Source: Nakaseomyces glabratus
Taxonomy: Eukaryota; Ascomycota; Saccharomycetes; Saccharomycetales; Saccharomycetaceae
NCBI RefSeq assembly: GCF_010111755.1
Contig: NC_088951.1
Location: forward strand, 434,001-498,000
Direction of reading: 5' to 3'
Length of the DNA: 64,000 bases
In this document: positions 1-8,577 of the stretch, piece after piece
Position numbering within the stretch: the first letter of the stretch is position 1
Layout of the letters: every line of letters starts with the position of its first letter
Position numbers and translations under genes: made by a program
Notes under the pieces: generated by a model
What the model saw: the letters and a program-made list of their open reading frames with translations, nothing else
Told to the model about the DNA's origin: nothing
Databases searched by the model: none

Positions 1-598
1 ACATGGTTTCAACTTTTTCAGCGAAACATTGGCTTCTTGATTCTCGCAATACCCTCCATTTCAAAATGTATTTTAAAAAAAACAACTAATATGTACTTTC
101 TTATGTATTATTCTAACTAAATTCATATCACACTACTCATAGTTGGTACAGCATGCAAGAGGCATGATACGATTAAGTCAGAGCTTATTGTTGCAGTTCA
201 GTCACATCACTGAATACGCTGCATTTCTTCATTGAGCCTGAATTGATCACAAGGTAAACAAGTGGATTACACCTTAACTATGATGTATATTGGGTAGAGG
301 ACATAATAGTTAGCGTATGCATACACCGTGCCACCGAATCTGCACTACAATCATAAGCTATATCAAATTATAGCGCTACAGTTCCATAGGAAGGAATTGC
401 AAAAGAGAACCAACAGATAATTAAACTTAAAGTTTAATAAAAGATATTAACACCACAAAGCTAGACAGTAAAGATTTTAATGACCTATCAAAACGATAAT
501 CGGAGTCCACTATAGGAAGCAATTACGATACTTTACCAGCAAAACAACAGGAAATCTAACAGTTATAAGCGATACGAAGTTGCCTATAACTTCTATAA
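1..598. other. Left-edge intergenic region upstream of SAS3
   Basis: No gene can be established here. The first 40 bases include a short open frame (2-40) ending in TGA that reads HGFNFFSETLAS. It could be the tail of a plus-strand neighbour, since S. cerevisiae synteny would place PIN4 (YBL051C) here, but twelve residues are too few to decide. The rest is AT-rich leader and promoter of SAS3. Confidence 0.4.
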
Positions 599-2758
599 AT
601 GAATCGAGCCACACGAAGTCGAAAACCAGATCAACTCCCGTCACAACCGCAACGATATGATTACAATACCATTAATGATCTGGGTGCAACCCATATGACA
701 AATGGTGGAACCAATGTTGCATCCATAACAACCAATCTATCGACAAATCCGAATGTTGAAATTCATGAAGAAGTTTTCGAGAACAATGCGAGAAAACTAG
801 GTCCCTTAAAAATTAGATATGATTCGAAAAAACTTTTGAATTTTAAGAGATTATTGGAGGTTAGATCAGAAAATGCTATCAAAGACTCTGAGGCATCTAT
901 CCGAGAGTTTGATCCGAACGGTGATAGTGATGCACTCCAAATACCGGAGGTAGACGACGATATCCCATACAGAGGAGTTGTTGTAGGCAAAAAGAATTAC
1001 AGCACTCATCGAACAATCCCTTCATCAACTGATCGTGAGTTCTTCAGGAGATTATTCCTAGAATCATCTACAGCTGCATTTTACAATGGTAATGTTCTTT
1101 TAGGGAATCATGATATAAATGATAACGATACCAGTCAACCACCGAATAAGAAATTAAAGAACGTGAAAGCTGTAAAAGAAAATCCAAAGACAATAGAATA
1201 TGTATACATAAGAGATTCAGAAGTCAAGACATGGTACACAGCCCCATATCCCGAGGAATTCAATAAAAATAAAATACTTTACGTCTGTGAATATTGCCTG
1301 AAGTACATGAATTCACGTTTTGTATATTATAGACACACACTGAAATGCAAGGACCATAGACCCCCAGGTAATGAAATTTACAGAGATGAGAATGTCTCCG
1401 TCTGGGAAATAGATGGCAGAGAAAACGTTGTCTACTGCCAAAATTTATGTCTACTAGCTAAATTGTTCCTTAATTCCAAGACTCTTTACTATGATGTAGA
1501 GCCATTTGTGTTTTATGTGTTGACTGAACGAGAAGTATCTGAGGATGGAAGAACAGTGAAAAATCACTTCGTTGGCTATTTTAGCAAAGAAAAACTAAAC
1601 TCATCTGGGTACAATTTAAGTTGTATTATTACTTTACCTCTCTATCAGAGACGTGGATATGGCCATTTCTTGATGGATTTTTCATATTTACTCTCTAAAA
1701 GAGAATTTTCACAGGGCACTCCTGAGAAACCGTTATCTGATCTAGGCCTTATTACTTATAGAAATTTCTGGAAGTTAAAATGTGCTGAAACACTTCTTTA
1801 TTTGAAGAATGAACTTAATTTGGAAGATAGTGAGAGTGATGATAAATTTCCTCTGGTCTCTATAGAGGATCTAGCAAATCTAACCGGAATGCTTCCAACT
1901 GATGTTATACTTGGCCTTGAAGAGTTAGGCGTATTTTACAGGTGTCCGGATCCTAATCAAAATACCACATCGTACTGTATTAAAATCGATTCTTGGAATA
2001 GAATCAAGGCCATTCGTGAAAACTGGCTAAGAAAGGGCTATCAGTCATTAAAACCAGAAAACTTAATTTGGAAGCCACTAATATATGGCCCATCAGGTGG
2101 TGTAAATGCGTTAGGAATGGTAGAACCCCCCAGTTTGCCAGAAGATCGTAAAACAAGTATATCCAGTGAGCCGAATTTCCAGAACAATCCAGTTGACTTC
2201 TTTGGTAGCCATATAACCATGGTGAAGAAGTTTATGACTGATGATATCGAAGATCCAAGGGACTTAGAAATTCTGACAATAGACAATATTAAGAAGAGAA
2301 AACTATCTGTTGGCAAAAACAACATGTTGCAACAGAGTTGGGAGATTGCATATCAAGATCCAAGGCCTGTTGATAAAAAGGATACTACTGCACGTAAAGC
2401 TCCCTCTCTTCTTTCTTCAAAAACTACTCGAAAGGAATCCTTGATGTCTGCTGAGACCGAAGATGTACTCCCTTATGAAAACCAAGAAATGGATGATACT
2501 TCAGTAGTATTAGAAACTGAAGAAAGCGACCCTGACGACAATGATTACGATGAGGAGGATATTAACGAGAAAGTCATATCTTCTGATTCATCATCTTTAG
2601 TGGTGTCTTCTGAGGAGGAAAATACAGATGAGACAATACCAGTCAGAAGATTTCCGCGAAGGCATGCTTCTGGGTTAGATGATGCATTGGATGACGATAG
2701 AGACGAATTGATAGATCTTACTACCTCAAGACAGAAAAGACAACTGAGGAGGATGTGA
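599..2758 (+). CDS. SAS3: SAS3, MYST-family histone acetyltransferase (NuA3 catalytic subunit)
   Basis: The 719-residue product acetylates histone H3 (mainly K14 and K23) as the catalytic subunit of the nuclear NuA3 complex; this role is known for the family. The MYST core spans about residues 200-490. It contains a C2HC zinc finger (YVCEYCLKYMNSRFVYYRH, about 229-250), the conserved SCIITLPLYQRRGYG acetyl-CoA segment with Cys at about 342, and GTPEKPLSDLG, which carries the likely general-base Glu at about 375. The tail (about 620-719) is strongly acidic, as in S. cerevisiae Sas3 (831 residues). The ATG at 599 is used because the frame starts there. It is convergent with TOD6, the same neighbour as in S. 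cerevisiae. Esa1 and Sas2 are the alternative MYST proteins, but the acidic tail and synteny favour SAS3. Confidence 0.95.
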   Translation: MNRATRSRKPDQLPSQPQRYDYNTINDLGATHMTNGGTNVASITTNLSTNPNVEIHEEVFENNARKLGPLKIRYDSKKLLNFKRLLEVRSENAIKDSEASIREFDPNGDSDALQIPEVDDDIPYRGVVVGKKNYSTHRTIPSSTDREFFRRLFLESSTAAFYNGNVLLGNHDINDNDTSQPPNKKLKNVKAVKENPKTIEYVYIRDSEVKTWYTAPYPEEFNKNKILYVCEYCLKYMNSRFVYYRHTLKCKDHRPPGNEIYRDENVSVWEIDGRENVVYCQNLCLLAKLFLNSKTLYYDVEPFVFYVLTEREVSEDGRTVKNHFVGYFSKEKLNSSGYNLSCIITLPLYQRRGYGHFLMDFSYLLSKREFSQGTPEKPLSDLGLITYRNFWKLKCAETLLYLKNELNLEDSESDDKFPLVSIEDLANLTGMLPTDVILGLEELGVFYRCPDPNQNTTSYCIKIDSWNRIKAIRENWLRKGYQSLKPENLIWKPLIYGPSGGVNALGMVEPPSLPEDRKTSISSEPNFQNNPVDFFGSHITMVKKFMTDDIEDPRDLEILTIDNIKKRKLSVGKNNMLQQSWEIAYQDPRPVDKKDTTARKAPSLLSSKTTRKESLMSAETEDVLPYENQEMDDTSVVLETEESDPDDNDYDEEDINEKVISSDSSSLVVSSEEENTDETIPVRRFPRRHASGLDDALDDDRDELIDLTTSRQKRQLRRM

Positions 2759-3002
2759 TATGAACATCAAAACTGTTAATAGTATATAAAAGTTTTTATT
2801 CCATCTAATTATTCATAAAAAGTACATTTGTGCATCATGCAATTAACTTTTGCACAGAAACTATAAAAAACTATAAACTCATGACATGAAACATTTAATG
2901 ATTGATTAATAATAACCATGATATACGATATATGCAATAATGTAAGCTATCTAGCCAGCCAGACTTTGTTATTTTCTCTTGTTAAATCCTCAAACCGTGT
3001 TG

Positions 3003-4937
3003 TCACAGGTAATTACGCGAGAATGTATCTAAACGCCATTTGATTTCATTTTCTGATCTATTCGGTAGTAGAATAGATAATTCCATGAGTGATAGATTCC
3101 TGAGTTTGTTTTCTGTCAATAATTGGTCTTCTTCCAAAGACCAAGGCATGAATCTGGAATTATTACCACTATTATTACTACAACTAGTAACACCTTCGTC
3201 CTTAGGTTCCATCCCATCTAAAGAATGAGAAGCATAGTCCATAGCTTTCTTTTGAAAGGCAGAACTATGACCAACTGGATTATCCATGTATTGAACCTTG
3301 AAAGTGTTATATGAGTTCTCATATGTCCCATTCTCTGTAGAAGTCTTACCATTAGGTGAGCTAATTGTGTTAAGAGACTGTGAACTTGTGGCTTCTCTTT
3401 TCACGTTTGAGTTTTTCCGTTGCATCTTTGGGGCTGCATGTAAATTACTGGCGGAGTTACTATGATTTATAACAAAATTATTCGTTATAGAGTTCGGTGC
3501 CGATATTATAGAAGGCCTTCTAGAGTTTGAAGTACTAGAAATGTTGAATGACGACCTTCTAGAGTTTACTGAAAATGAATTTTTCCTGGACTTCGAAGTA
3601 ATCAATGTTGTATTCAAAGCATTGGCTAAGTTCGAAGAAAAGGATGCATTTTGAAGGTACTGCCCACCAGAGCCACCGTTAAAAGTTGATGGTGGAGAAA
3701 TTGATAAGCCTGAAGGACCAGGGTTGTATTTTGTATTTGCTGAGCTATTTGTGCTATTCCCTACAGGCATAGGTGGGTGTGTAAACGAGTTCCTTCTAGA
3801 TTTTACTATTATCTTTGGAATGAAACCGAAGTTTTCGTTCTCAATATCATCATTAATTGCGCTACCATGTGATTCTCTGGTCTTCGTCTCTTTAAATTTG
3901 ATACCTTTCAATGAATGTAACTGTGGTGATGGTCCCAACGTATGAGAGTAAGACCTTGCCTTTGGGAACTTATTTTTCGCTAACGATGTATGACTTCTCT
4001 GAGTGGAACCGGGCGTCACAGAGCCTGTAATAGACTGCGTGGAACCCGATATGGCGTTACTAGGAATGGTAGCCACTGATGTTCTTCTCGAGAGAGGAAT
4101 AATGGGGAAGTGCAAGCTTGCCCTTTTCCCCTTTTGAGTGCCGTTAGTGCCGTTTGGGGTCACCGACCCGTGGCTAGAAGAAGTCAACATAGCAGTAGCA
4201 GCAACAGGAGCAGGGCTGGCGCCCGATACTACTTTGTTCAGCTTCGTATCCATCTCGGAACCCAAGGGAGTTCCGTTTCCGTTAGCAGACCCGGGATAAC
4301 TTACAGGAATGTTATTGGCCAGCTTATCGTTATTATCCACTGGGGGTCTAAATGGCTGCTCTGAGGCGCTTCTGCTGAGCTGAGCGTTCTCGATCTCGGA
4401 GAGTCTCTTCACCACCACGTTGTACTCCGAGATGTCCACCGTCGCAGTCTTGTTAGACTTCAGGTTTCCTGACTTCAGCCGCCTCCAGCGGAACTGGCAC
4501 GCGTTGGGCGTCCTGTTCTCGAAGTACAGCGCGATCTCCTTCCAGCCCAGGTTCTTAATCTCTTTCAAGTGTCTCAGCAGTATATCGTCCTCGGGGTCCC
4601 ACGACGACGGGTTCTTGGCATTCGCATTATCCTGCGACGCGGACGCCGAGTTCGATGAGTTTGACACAGAATTTGACACCGAGTTTGACACAGAATCTGA
4701 CACCGAGTTTGACACCGAGTTTGACACCGAGTTTGACACTGAGTTCGGCTCAGGCACGCCATCGGAACCTACTTTATCCAGCTCGGGCGATCCAACATCA
4801 GAGTTGTTGTTGCTGCTAAGCGGCGTCGATATCGACGCCGCAGCAGCACTCTTGTCTCTGATCGCAGCAACCCCATCGCTCTCGCTCTCGCTCTCCCCGT
4901 GCTTCTCGCCGACATCCATCATCAGCGCCGAAATCAT
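3003..4937 (-). CDS. TOD6: TOD6/DOT6-type Myb repressor of ribosome biogenesis genes
   Basis: This is a 644-residue nuclear PAC-binding repressor. In S. cerevisiae Tod6 and Dot6 bind GCGATGAG, recruit the Rpd3L deacetylase and are switched off by TORC1/Sch9 and PKA. A Myb/SANT domain at about residues 111-158 has the ordered tryptophans SSWDPEDD, LGWKEIA and CQFRWRRLK. A second SANT-like segment closes the protein (RFMPWSLEEDQLL ... NEIKWRLDTF). The middle is Ser/Asn-rich with many RRxS or RKxS sites (SRRTS, KSRRNS, SRKNS, SRRPS), typical AGC-kinase targets. Residues of about 65-92 form an SNSV repeat encoded by a 12-bp minisatellite. It lies between SAS3 and the TatD gene as in S. cerevisiae, so TOD6 is preferred to its paralogue DOT6. 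Confidence 0.92.
   Translation of the reverse strand: MISALMMDVGEKHGESESESDGVAAIRDKSAAAASISTPLSSNNNSDVGSPELDKVGSDGVPEPNSVSNSVSNSVSNSVSDSVSNSVSNSVSNSSNSASASQDNANAKNPSSWDPEDDILLRHLKEIKNLGWKEIALYFENRTPNACQFRWRRLKSGNLKSNKTATVDISEYNVVVKRLSEIENAQLSRSASEQPFRPPVDNNDKLANNIPVSYPGSANGNGTPLGSEMDTKLNKVVSGASPAPVAATAMLTSSSHGSVTPNGTNGTQKGKRASLHFPIIPLSRRTSVATIPSNAISGSTQSITGSVTPGSTQRSHTSLAKNKFPKARSYSHTLGPSPQLHSLKGIKFKETKTRESHGSAINDDIENENFGFIPKIIVKSRRNSFTHPPMPVGNSTNSSANTKYNPGPSGLSISPPSTFNGGSGGQYLQNASFSSNLANALNTTLITSKSRKNSFSVNSRRSSFNISSTSNSRRPSIISAPNSITNNFVINHSNSASNLHAAPKMQRKNSNVKREATSSQSLNTISSPNGKTSTENGTYENSYNTFKVQYMDNPVGHSSAFQKKAMDYASHSLDGMEPKDEGVTSCSNNSGNNSRFMPWSLEEDQLLTENKLRNLSLMELSILLPNRSENEIKWRLDTFSRNYL
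4660..4746 (-). repeat. 12-bp coding minisatellite in TOD6
   Basis: About seven near-identical copies of GAGTTTGACACC (plus-strand reading) encode the Ser-Asn-Ser-Val repeat near the TOD6 N terminus. One unit differs (GAATCTGAC) and encodes SDSV. The region keeps the reading frame and lies before the Myb domain. Units this uniform suggest recent slippage and probable length polymorphism. Confidence 0.85.
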
Positions 4938-5029
4938 TTAGTCATGCCACTGTTCCGTAGTCACCCCAGCTCCCAAGCAAAACAGCAATCCCGCTCTCTT
5001 ATACTATTTTTTTCCTTTCCCATAGCGAT

Positions 5030-5082
5030 GCGATGAGCATCATTTTTTTTTTTTTTCACTTTTCGCTTGTCAACCTCATCGC
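5030..5082. promoter_or_regulatory. Paired PAC elements in the TOD6 promoter
   Basis: GCGATGAG lies at 5030-5037 and its inverse CTCATCGC at 5075-5082, about 95 and 140 bp upstream of the TOD6 ATG. The second is followed by AAAATATTTTTTCAC, an RRPE-like A/T stretch. PAC is the element bound by Tod6/Dot6, so TOD6 may repress its own gene. The motifs are seen directly; the feedback is inferred. Confidence 0.7.
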
Positions 5083-5385
5083 AAAATATTTTTTCACTTC
5101 TAGAGGACGCAAGATAAGGACTTACGTCCGCAGTAACCCTCCCAAGAGCCTGGTCCTCCTAGCCTTTAGCCCTCTTAGCCTGCCAGACAGCACTGGCACA
5201 CAGCTCTGCACTGCACTCTCTGTGCTTCTCGACACACCTTTCCTAATCGGGACACCCCTGTCAAAGCCCCTGCGCCTCTATCTCTGTCCCTCTGCCCCCC
5301 CTCCAACTTGTCACTTAGGAGGGCCGGTGGGGGGGGGGGGGAGCCACGTCTTCTCGCTTTCGGAGCTCCGCGGGGTATGTGCGTT

Positions 5386-5481
5386 TTGTACGTGTGGAGG
5401 TCAGGTGTTTGTACGTCTTGTACGTGTGGGGGTCAGGTGTTTGTACGTCTTGTACGTGTGGGGGTCAGGTGGTTGTATTTG
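5386..5481 (+). repeat. Three tandem copies of a 32-bp GT-rich repeat
   Basis: Units start at 5386, 5418 and 5450. Each begins TTGTACGTGTGG and contains GTGTGGGGGTCAGGTG (GTGTGGAGGTCAGGTG in the first). The third unit decays over its last ten bases. The core resembles the G-strand of C. glabrata-type telomere repeats (CTGTGGGGTCTGGGTG), suggesting Rap1- or Tbf1-type sites in the TatD promoter. That reading is inferred. Confidence 0.85.
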
Positions 5482-5495
5482 TAATGTGTGATATG

Positions 5496-5523
5496 GATCA
5501 CGTGATGTATACATCACGTGATC
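5496..5523. promoter_or_regulatory. Perfect 28-bp palindrome with two TCACGTGA boxes
   Basis: Both halves match exactly. Each carries TCACGTGA (5498-5505 and 5514-5521), and the centre reads TGTATACA. CACGTG with flanking T and A is the preferred site of Cbf1 in yeasts. It sits 183-210 bp ahead of the TatD ATG, directly after the tandem repeat. Confidence 0.85.
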
Positions 5524-5705
5524 ATATCTATACTCCCCAGGATGTACCTCTCTCTCTCTCTCTTCTTTCTCTGTGCGGTGCTGCTGCGGAGGGCACCTCC
5601 GCCGTTATTCATCTGCTGGATAAAGGTTCCTCTGCCCATAGATAAAGGTTTCTCTGCTCATACACAAAGCACTAACCCTTGGTCTGCAACTCCCCTACCC
5701 ACACG

Positions 5706-6860
5706 ATGTCAATTGCCAGGAGGATGCGGTTCTATGACATCGCGCTGAACCTCACTGACCCCATGTTCTTTGGGGTCTACAGAGGCAAGCAGAAGCACGA
5801 ACCAGATACGTACGAGCTCTTGCACAGGGCTTACGACGCTGGAGTGCACGCCTCTATGGTTACGGGGTCCTCCATCGAGGGCTCAATCGACGCCATCAGC
5901 CTGGTGAAACGGCTCTCACACAAGGACCACATACAGATGAAACTGTTCTACACCGTAGGCGTGCACCCATGCACGGTCAATGAGTTCATGGCGCATACCA
6001 TGGACGGTGCATTCAACATACACGAGGCCTCAAACGACTCAGACCACAACGACCGCCTGTACAGACAGGTTATAGAGAACCCGCAACTGGCGGTGCCGAA
6101 ACTCAGAGAGCTGCACCTCTTGCAAGAGAAGGCCATGCACGACCCGCACTTTCGAGCAGTCGGCGAAATAGGGCTCGACTACGACAGACTCAACTACAGC
6201 TCAAAGGAGATGCAGATGCTCTTCTTCGAGGAACAACTGAAGATCGCATGCATGGCCGCCCCATCTAAACCACTCTTCCTGCACATGCGCAACTGCGCCG
6301 CTGACTTCATCAGCATCCTAAGGAAATTCATCAACGGGTTCACCGACACCGAGGACACTTTCAACTGGATCCAAATCGCCCCACATAGAAACATAAAGCA
6401 CGGCAGCACTTACTACAAACTGGACCCGACGGTGAAATTCGTAGTGCACTCGTTCACTGACTCCCTCGAAGACATGAAAGAACTCCTGGCCCTCTCCCCA
6501 AATTGCTACATAGGCATCAACGGCTGCTCCTTGAGAGACCAAACAAACATTGAGTCCGTGAGACAACTGCCTCTCGAGAGACTGTTGCTGGAGACTGACG
6601 CACCATGGTGTGAAATCAGACCTTCTCACGCATCAAGCGCTTACCTCCAAGGCTATGATGGCTCACGGTACAAGCATGTCAAGAAGGAGAAACTAGACGA
6701 ATGCTTGAGGAAGGACGAAACTAACGTGCTCGTAAAATCGAGAAACGAACCTTGCAACATGGAACAAGTAGCTGTAGTGATAGCTAATATAAAGGAGCTC
6801 CCTGTGGAAGAAGTAGCTGAACGAGCATGGGAAAACTCTTGTGACATATATGGATTGTAA
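5706..6860 (+). CDS. TatD-family metal-dependent nuclease (YBL055C orthologue)
   Basis: The 384-residue product is a TIM-barrel metallo-nuclease. The S. cerevisiae orthologue YBL055C has 3'-5' exonuclease and endonuclease activity linked to apoptotic DNA fragmentation. Visible motifs are the N-terminal RFYDIALNLTDPMF, TVGVHPCTVNEF, AVGEIGLDYDRLNYSSKEMQ with the metal-binding Glu, LFLHMRN, FVVHSFTDS, and LLLETDAPWCEI with the last catalytic Asp. The first strand reads NLTD where bacterial TatD has a DxHxH-type pair; the yeast orthologue shares this. The start is ATG 5706; an in-frame TTG at 5679 is less likely, and ATG 5724 is an alternative. Codon use is noticeably GC-richer than that of its neighbours. 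Confidence 0.93.
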   Translation: MSIARRMRFYDIALNLTDPMFFGVYRGKQKHEPDTYELLHRAYDAGVHASMVTGSSIEGSIDAISLVKRLSHKDHIQMKLFYTVGVHPCTVNEFMAHTMDGAFNIHEASNDSDHNDRLYRQVIENPQLAVPKLRELHLLQEKAMHDPHFRAVGEIGLDYDRLNYSSKEMQMLFFEEQLKIACMAAPSKPLFLHMRNCAADFISILRKFINGFTDTEDTFNWIQIAPHRNIKHGSTYYKLDPTVKFVVHSFTDSLEDMKELLALSPNCYIGINGCSLRDQTNIESVRQLPLERLLLETDAPWCEIRPSHASSAYLQGYDGSRYKHVKKEKLDECLRKDETNVLVKSRNEPCNMEQVAVVIANIKELPVEEVAERAWENSCDIYGL

Positions 6861-7017
6861 TAATATATATGGACTGTAAAGATAGACATATAGACTGTAA
6901 AATATATACAAGGATTGTAAATCTGATTTGAAATTGTTTGAACATAGGATCCATGCTTAAACTAGAAGTATTTTCTTAAAATTCATATATAGATTGTGCT
7001 TATGGATTGTAATATCA
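6856..7017 (+). promoter_or_regulatory. Cluster of UGUA (Puf-type) elements in the TatD 3'UTR
   Basis: The word (A/G)GA(C/T)TGTAA recurs at TGTA positions 6856, 6875, 6896, 6916 and 7008. TGTAATAATA at 6856-6865 matches the Puf5/Mpt5 consensus UGUAAYAWUA and overlaps the stop codon. TGTAAAATA at 6896-6904 matches the Puf4 form UGUAHAHUA. The others are partial matches. Binding is inferred. Confidence 0.55.
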
Positions 7018-7218
7018 TTAAAGACAGCTCGCTTATATTTACACAAGGCTTGCCGTCCTCAATAAAATAATATTAATTATATTACAGGATTTGAAAGGCA
7101 ATGGTAACGATTTTCAAAATCGATCAGACTATGTAGTTTCCTTTCCAGAAAGGAAACATCAATATTACAGGATGGAATAATGCATTGATTTTTATTATTG
7201 ACACATAGATCGGTAAGA
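6861..7218. other. Convergent 3' intergenic region, TatD gene / PTC3
   Basis: AT-rich 3'UTR sequence for both genes. Apart from the UGUA cluster, no gene is visible. Confidence 0.6.
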
Positions 7219-8577
7219 TTAGTGGCCAATTGATTCTTCAGGGTTGGCATGTGTGCTTTCCGTAAACTCAATATCATCGTTCTTTTCACTTGGACTGGTT
7301 TCTCCAGCAGCAGCTTCGCTCAACGATGCTAACATATCCGCAAGTGCAGAGCCTTGAAAATGCTGAACATTATTTGGACTTTGGCTGATTTTGATACCTG
7401 CCTCGAGTAACGATTCCAGCGAGGTAAAGTCTATGACTCCAGGTGACTTGCCATTTTTTGACGTATCCACTGGTCCCTTAGCTGTTACCCCTCTCTCTTG
7501 GTTTCCATTCAATTTTGAACCAGGTGCTGATCTAGGAGCCGTAATAGCAAAAACATCTTCATCACCTGTTTCTTGATTCTTTGCGAAATTATAGAATGAG
7601 AAAACCTCCTTTCTCTTTTGTTCAAAAGTAGTCGAATAAGAGTAATTCTTTGCCCGCATGCGCTCAAACCATTGCTCCAATGTTTCAGAGTCTTTCAATA
7701 AAGCTACAACAATAATACTCATATTGTCACAACCAATACCAGAGCCTTCTGTGCTTGGCGCACAACAAATGTCGACGATTCGCGATGTAATCTCTAGCAA
7801 GGATAACTCCGTTTTTTGAATACCATAGTGTACCATATCGACACACTCTTGAGAGGACAGACAATCCCAGATACCATCACAAGCCAAAATAACGAACTCA
7901 TCATTCTCAAAGTCTAGCTTGTGTTCAATTACATCTGGGACACATGTGACCATTTGCTCATGAGGTAAAAGCTTTGGATTGGACTTGTATTCAAAGTCAC
8001 CAATGGCACGCGATAATGCCAAGTTACCGTTTACTCTACTCATTTGAACGAAACCATTAGCTGCTGTAATTCTTGCAGTTTCACCCGGAAGAGTAGGTTT
8101 GTGATCAAATGATAATGCTTTTGCAAGACCACCAGACGATAACACTGTTCTACTGTCACCAGCATTACCGCAGATAATTACACCCTTTTCCTTTGAGATT
8201 AGAACAGAGGTGGCGGTACAGCCACTATGGTCATCACTAATGGAAGACTGCGTTGCCAGCTGTTCATCAGCAGCCAAGTAGGCATCCGTTAAAACCTGAG
8301 CAAGATCACCAGTTTCATAGCTCTTCTGAGACTTGACTATCTTCTCCATACGTTCACCGCAGAAGTTAGCCACGTAGGAACCCCCATGGCCGTCAAACAC
8401 ACTGTATAGAGCCACATGGCCAGATGATTCATCGGCGTTCAAGTTTAATTGGGCGATATGCGTATCCTCCATCGACATACGCCATCCTTGCATAGCACAG
8501 ACAGCATATGCTGTCCATTTGTCGCTACCAGACTCTGTCTCTTTATCAATGACTGGGTTCGAAAGAATTTGCCCCAT
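7219..8577 (-). CDS. PTC3: Type 2C protein phosphatase PTC3/PTC2
   Basis: This 452-residue PP2C-type Ser/Thr phosphatase would dephosphorylate Hog1, Rad53 and Cdc28 as Ptc2/Ptc3 do in S. cerevisiae. It begins [13 protein letters not shown], with a potential N-myristoylation glycine. The catalytic domain (about 20-290) shows the metal-binding motifs [48 protein letters not shown] and [10 protein letters not shown]. The remainder is a low-complexity acidic tail typical of the fungal pair. S. cerevisiae keeps two copies (PTC2 in YER, PTC3 in YBL); this window matches the YBL context. It is convergent with the TatD gene and divergent from PTH2. Confidence 0.94.
   Translation of the reverse strand: MGQILSNPVIDKETESGSDKWTAYAVCAMQGWRMSMEDTHIAQLNLNADESSGHVALYSVFDGHGGSYVANFCGERMEKIVKSQKSYETGDLAQVLTDAYLAADEQLATQSSISDDHSGCTATSVLISKEKGVIICGNAGDSRTVLSSGGLAKALSFDHKPTLPGETARITAANGFVQMSRVNGNLALSRAIGDFEYKSNPKLLPHEQMVTCVPDVIEHKLDFENDEFVILACDGIWDCLSSQECVDMVHYGIQKTELSLLEITSRIVDICCAPSTEGSGIGCDNMSIIVVALLKDSETLEQWFERMRAKNYSYSTTFEQKRKEVFSFYNFAKNQETGDEDVFAITAPRSAPGSKLNGNQERGVTAKGPVDTSKNGKSPGVIDFTSLESLLEAGIKISQSPNNVQHFQGSALADMLASLSEAAAGETSPSEKNDDIEFTESTHANPEESIGH

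Larger units (their letters stand above)
4938..5705. other. Shared upstream region of TOD6 and the TatD gene
   Basis: A 768-bp divergent intergenic region. Besides the PAC pair it holds a 13-G run (5329-5341), a 32-bp tandem repeat (5386-5481), a 28-bp palindrome (5496-5523) and C- or T-rich stretches. Open frames seen here on the plus strand are low-complexity and are not called as genes. Confidence 0.7.

Noticed and set aside
4420..4941. 173-codon plus-strand frame antisense to TOD6
   Set aside because: It mirrors the SNSV minisatellite and acidic repeats of TOD6; the minus-strand protein is clearly homologous to a known family.
5033..5491. 152-codon plus-strand frame between TOD6 and the TatD gene
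   Set aside because: Built from T-, C- and G-runs and the 32-bp repeat (repeated VYVLYV-like peptides); no conserved feature.
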